Source: Candidatus Omnitrophota bacterium
GTDB lineage: Bacteria; Omnitrophota; Gorgyraeia; JAGLLT01
Direction: 5' to 3'
Assembly: GCA_030630095.1 (NCBI GenBank)
Contig: DAOVNW010000084.1
Location: 1 to 5,131, forward strand
DNA length: 5,131 nt
Below, piece after piece: positions 4,512-5,131 of this stretch. How positions within the stretch are numbered: position 1 is the stretch's first letter; the number at the start of each line of letters is the position of its first letter. The notes beneath the pieces are model-generated. The model did no database searches and was not told the origin of the DNA. It saw only the letters and a list, made by a program, of their open reading frames with translations. The position numbers were made by a program, and so were the translations under genes.

Positions 4512-5131
4512 ATGTTTACAGGGATAGTCGGGCAGATGGCTCAGGTAACTTCAATTAAAGACGCGGCTGGTATAAAAAAGTTCGGAGTTAAGCTAAAGAA
4601 AAACGCGGAAACGACGGCTATTGGCGACAGCCTTGCCATAAACGGCGTTTGTCAAACAATAACGGAAATAGAAGGTTCTACCGTTTACTTTGAAGCTATA
4701 AAAGAAACTCTCCTTAAAACCAACTTATCTTTATTAAAAAAAGGTGATACGGTAAATATCGAATTTTCTCTTACACCAAGCGATAAAATAGGCGGACATT
4801 TTGTAACCGGCCATGTAGACTGCCTGGGCACAATAAGGCAAAAGAGGCCTGAAGGCGGAGCTATCCGCTTTGAAGTATCCGCGCCGGAAAAATTTAATAT
4901 CTATATTGCCCCCAAGGGCTCTATCACCATTGACGGCGTTAGCTTGACTCTCGCTGACTGCTTTAGAGACGGTTTCGCTTTCTTTTGCGTCCCGCACACC
5001 TTGAAAAATACGACTTTAAAGGCTATAAAGTTAGGCGGCAAGGTAAATATAGAATTCGACCTCTTAGCTAAATATGTAAACAAAAAAGCCCCCAAGCCTT
5101 CCTCCGGCATATCAATAGAACTCCTGCAAAA
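4512..5131 (+). CDS. ribE: Riboflavin synthase alpha chain (3' end cut by window)
   Basis: The frame is open from ATG at 4512 to the window edge, 206 codons. Family members are about 195-220 residues, so only a few residues are likely missing. The enzyme dismutates two lumazines into riboflavin plus the pyrimidine that RibH reuses. Two tandem lumazine-binding barrels are visible. The first begins MFTGIV and has GDSLAINGVC (38-47), with Cys47 at the catalytic position. The second begins at GGHFVTGHVD (94-103) and has KGSITIDGVSLT (135-146) with Ser144, then PHTL and FDLLAKYV with Asp183, counterparts of the E. coli active-site Ser and Asp. GVCQT in place of GVCLT is a mild variation. Only one base separates the ribD stop from this start. 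GGAGG (4495-4499) inside ribD is the likely ribosome-binding site at a long 12-base spacing, so coupling to ribD translation is probable. Confidence 0.96.
   Translation, partial: MFTGIVGQMAQVTSIKDAAGIKKFGVKLKKNAETTAIGDSLAINGVCQTITEIEGSTVYFEAIKETLLKTNLSLLKKGDTVNIEFSLTPSDKIGGHFVTGHVDCLGTIRQKRPEGGAIRFEVSAPEKFNIYIAPKGSITIDGVSLTLADCFRDGFAFFCVPHTLKNTTLKAIKLGGKVNIEFDLLAKYVNKKAPKPSSGISIELLQ

Noticed and set aside
4734..5110. Minus-strand open frames over ribE
   Set aside because: They are shadows of a well-supported riboflavin synthase and show no motifs.

Overview
The window is a bacterial chromosome segment with every gene on the + strand. It starts inside the last third of smc (condensin ATPase). 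A regulated leader of about 400 bases follows, then a tight riboflavin biosynthesis operon: ribBA, ribH, nusB, ribD, ribE. The window ends inside ribE, a few codons before its expected stop.

Layout. 1-800 is the smc 3' end. 801-1203 has no gene. It holds a promoter (827-855), an FMN riboswitch whose P1 stem begins at about the transcription start (862-1034), an intrinsic terminator (1056-1085), a long GC-rich palindromic repeat (1086-1142), and the ribBA ribosome-binding region. ribBA (1204-2409) is followed by a 138-base gap with two more inverted repeats, then ribH (2548-3012). nusB, ribD and ribE follow with gaps of 9, -8 and 1 bases, so they are almost certainly co-transcribed and translationally coupled.

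How the genes work together. RibBA supplies both branches: its GTP cyclohydrolase II half opens GTP, and its DHBP synthase half makes the four-carbon unit from ribulose 5-phosphate. RibD deaminates and reduces the pyrimidine. RibH condenses the two branches to lumazine. RibE dismutates lumazine to riboflavin. Only the intermediate phosphatase and the RibF kinase/FAD synthetase are absent here. NusB, a transcription antitermination and rRNA-synthesis factor, sits inside the operon; ribH-nusB adjacency is common in bacteria. FMN sensed by the leader should feed back on the whole set.

The most interesting part is the leader. The aptamer carries an insertion of about 60 bases in the P6 region, between two AATAGTC copies. 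The sequence TCTTCGGGAT occurs twice, once as the P1 5' strand and once inside the insertion. Both copies can pair with the 5' arm of the terminator. This suggests a switch in which the P1 5' strand is the antiterminator and the insertion holds a masked second copy. It is a variant of a known class, not a wholly new system.

Organism. Moderate-to-low GC, standard code, a TTG start and the GGCGG/CCGCC palindrome look to me like an uncultured Gram-negative-type candidate-phylum bacterium (Omnitrophota or similar). That is an impression from recall, and nothing in the window proves it.
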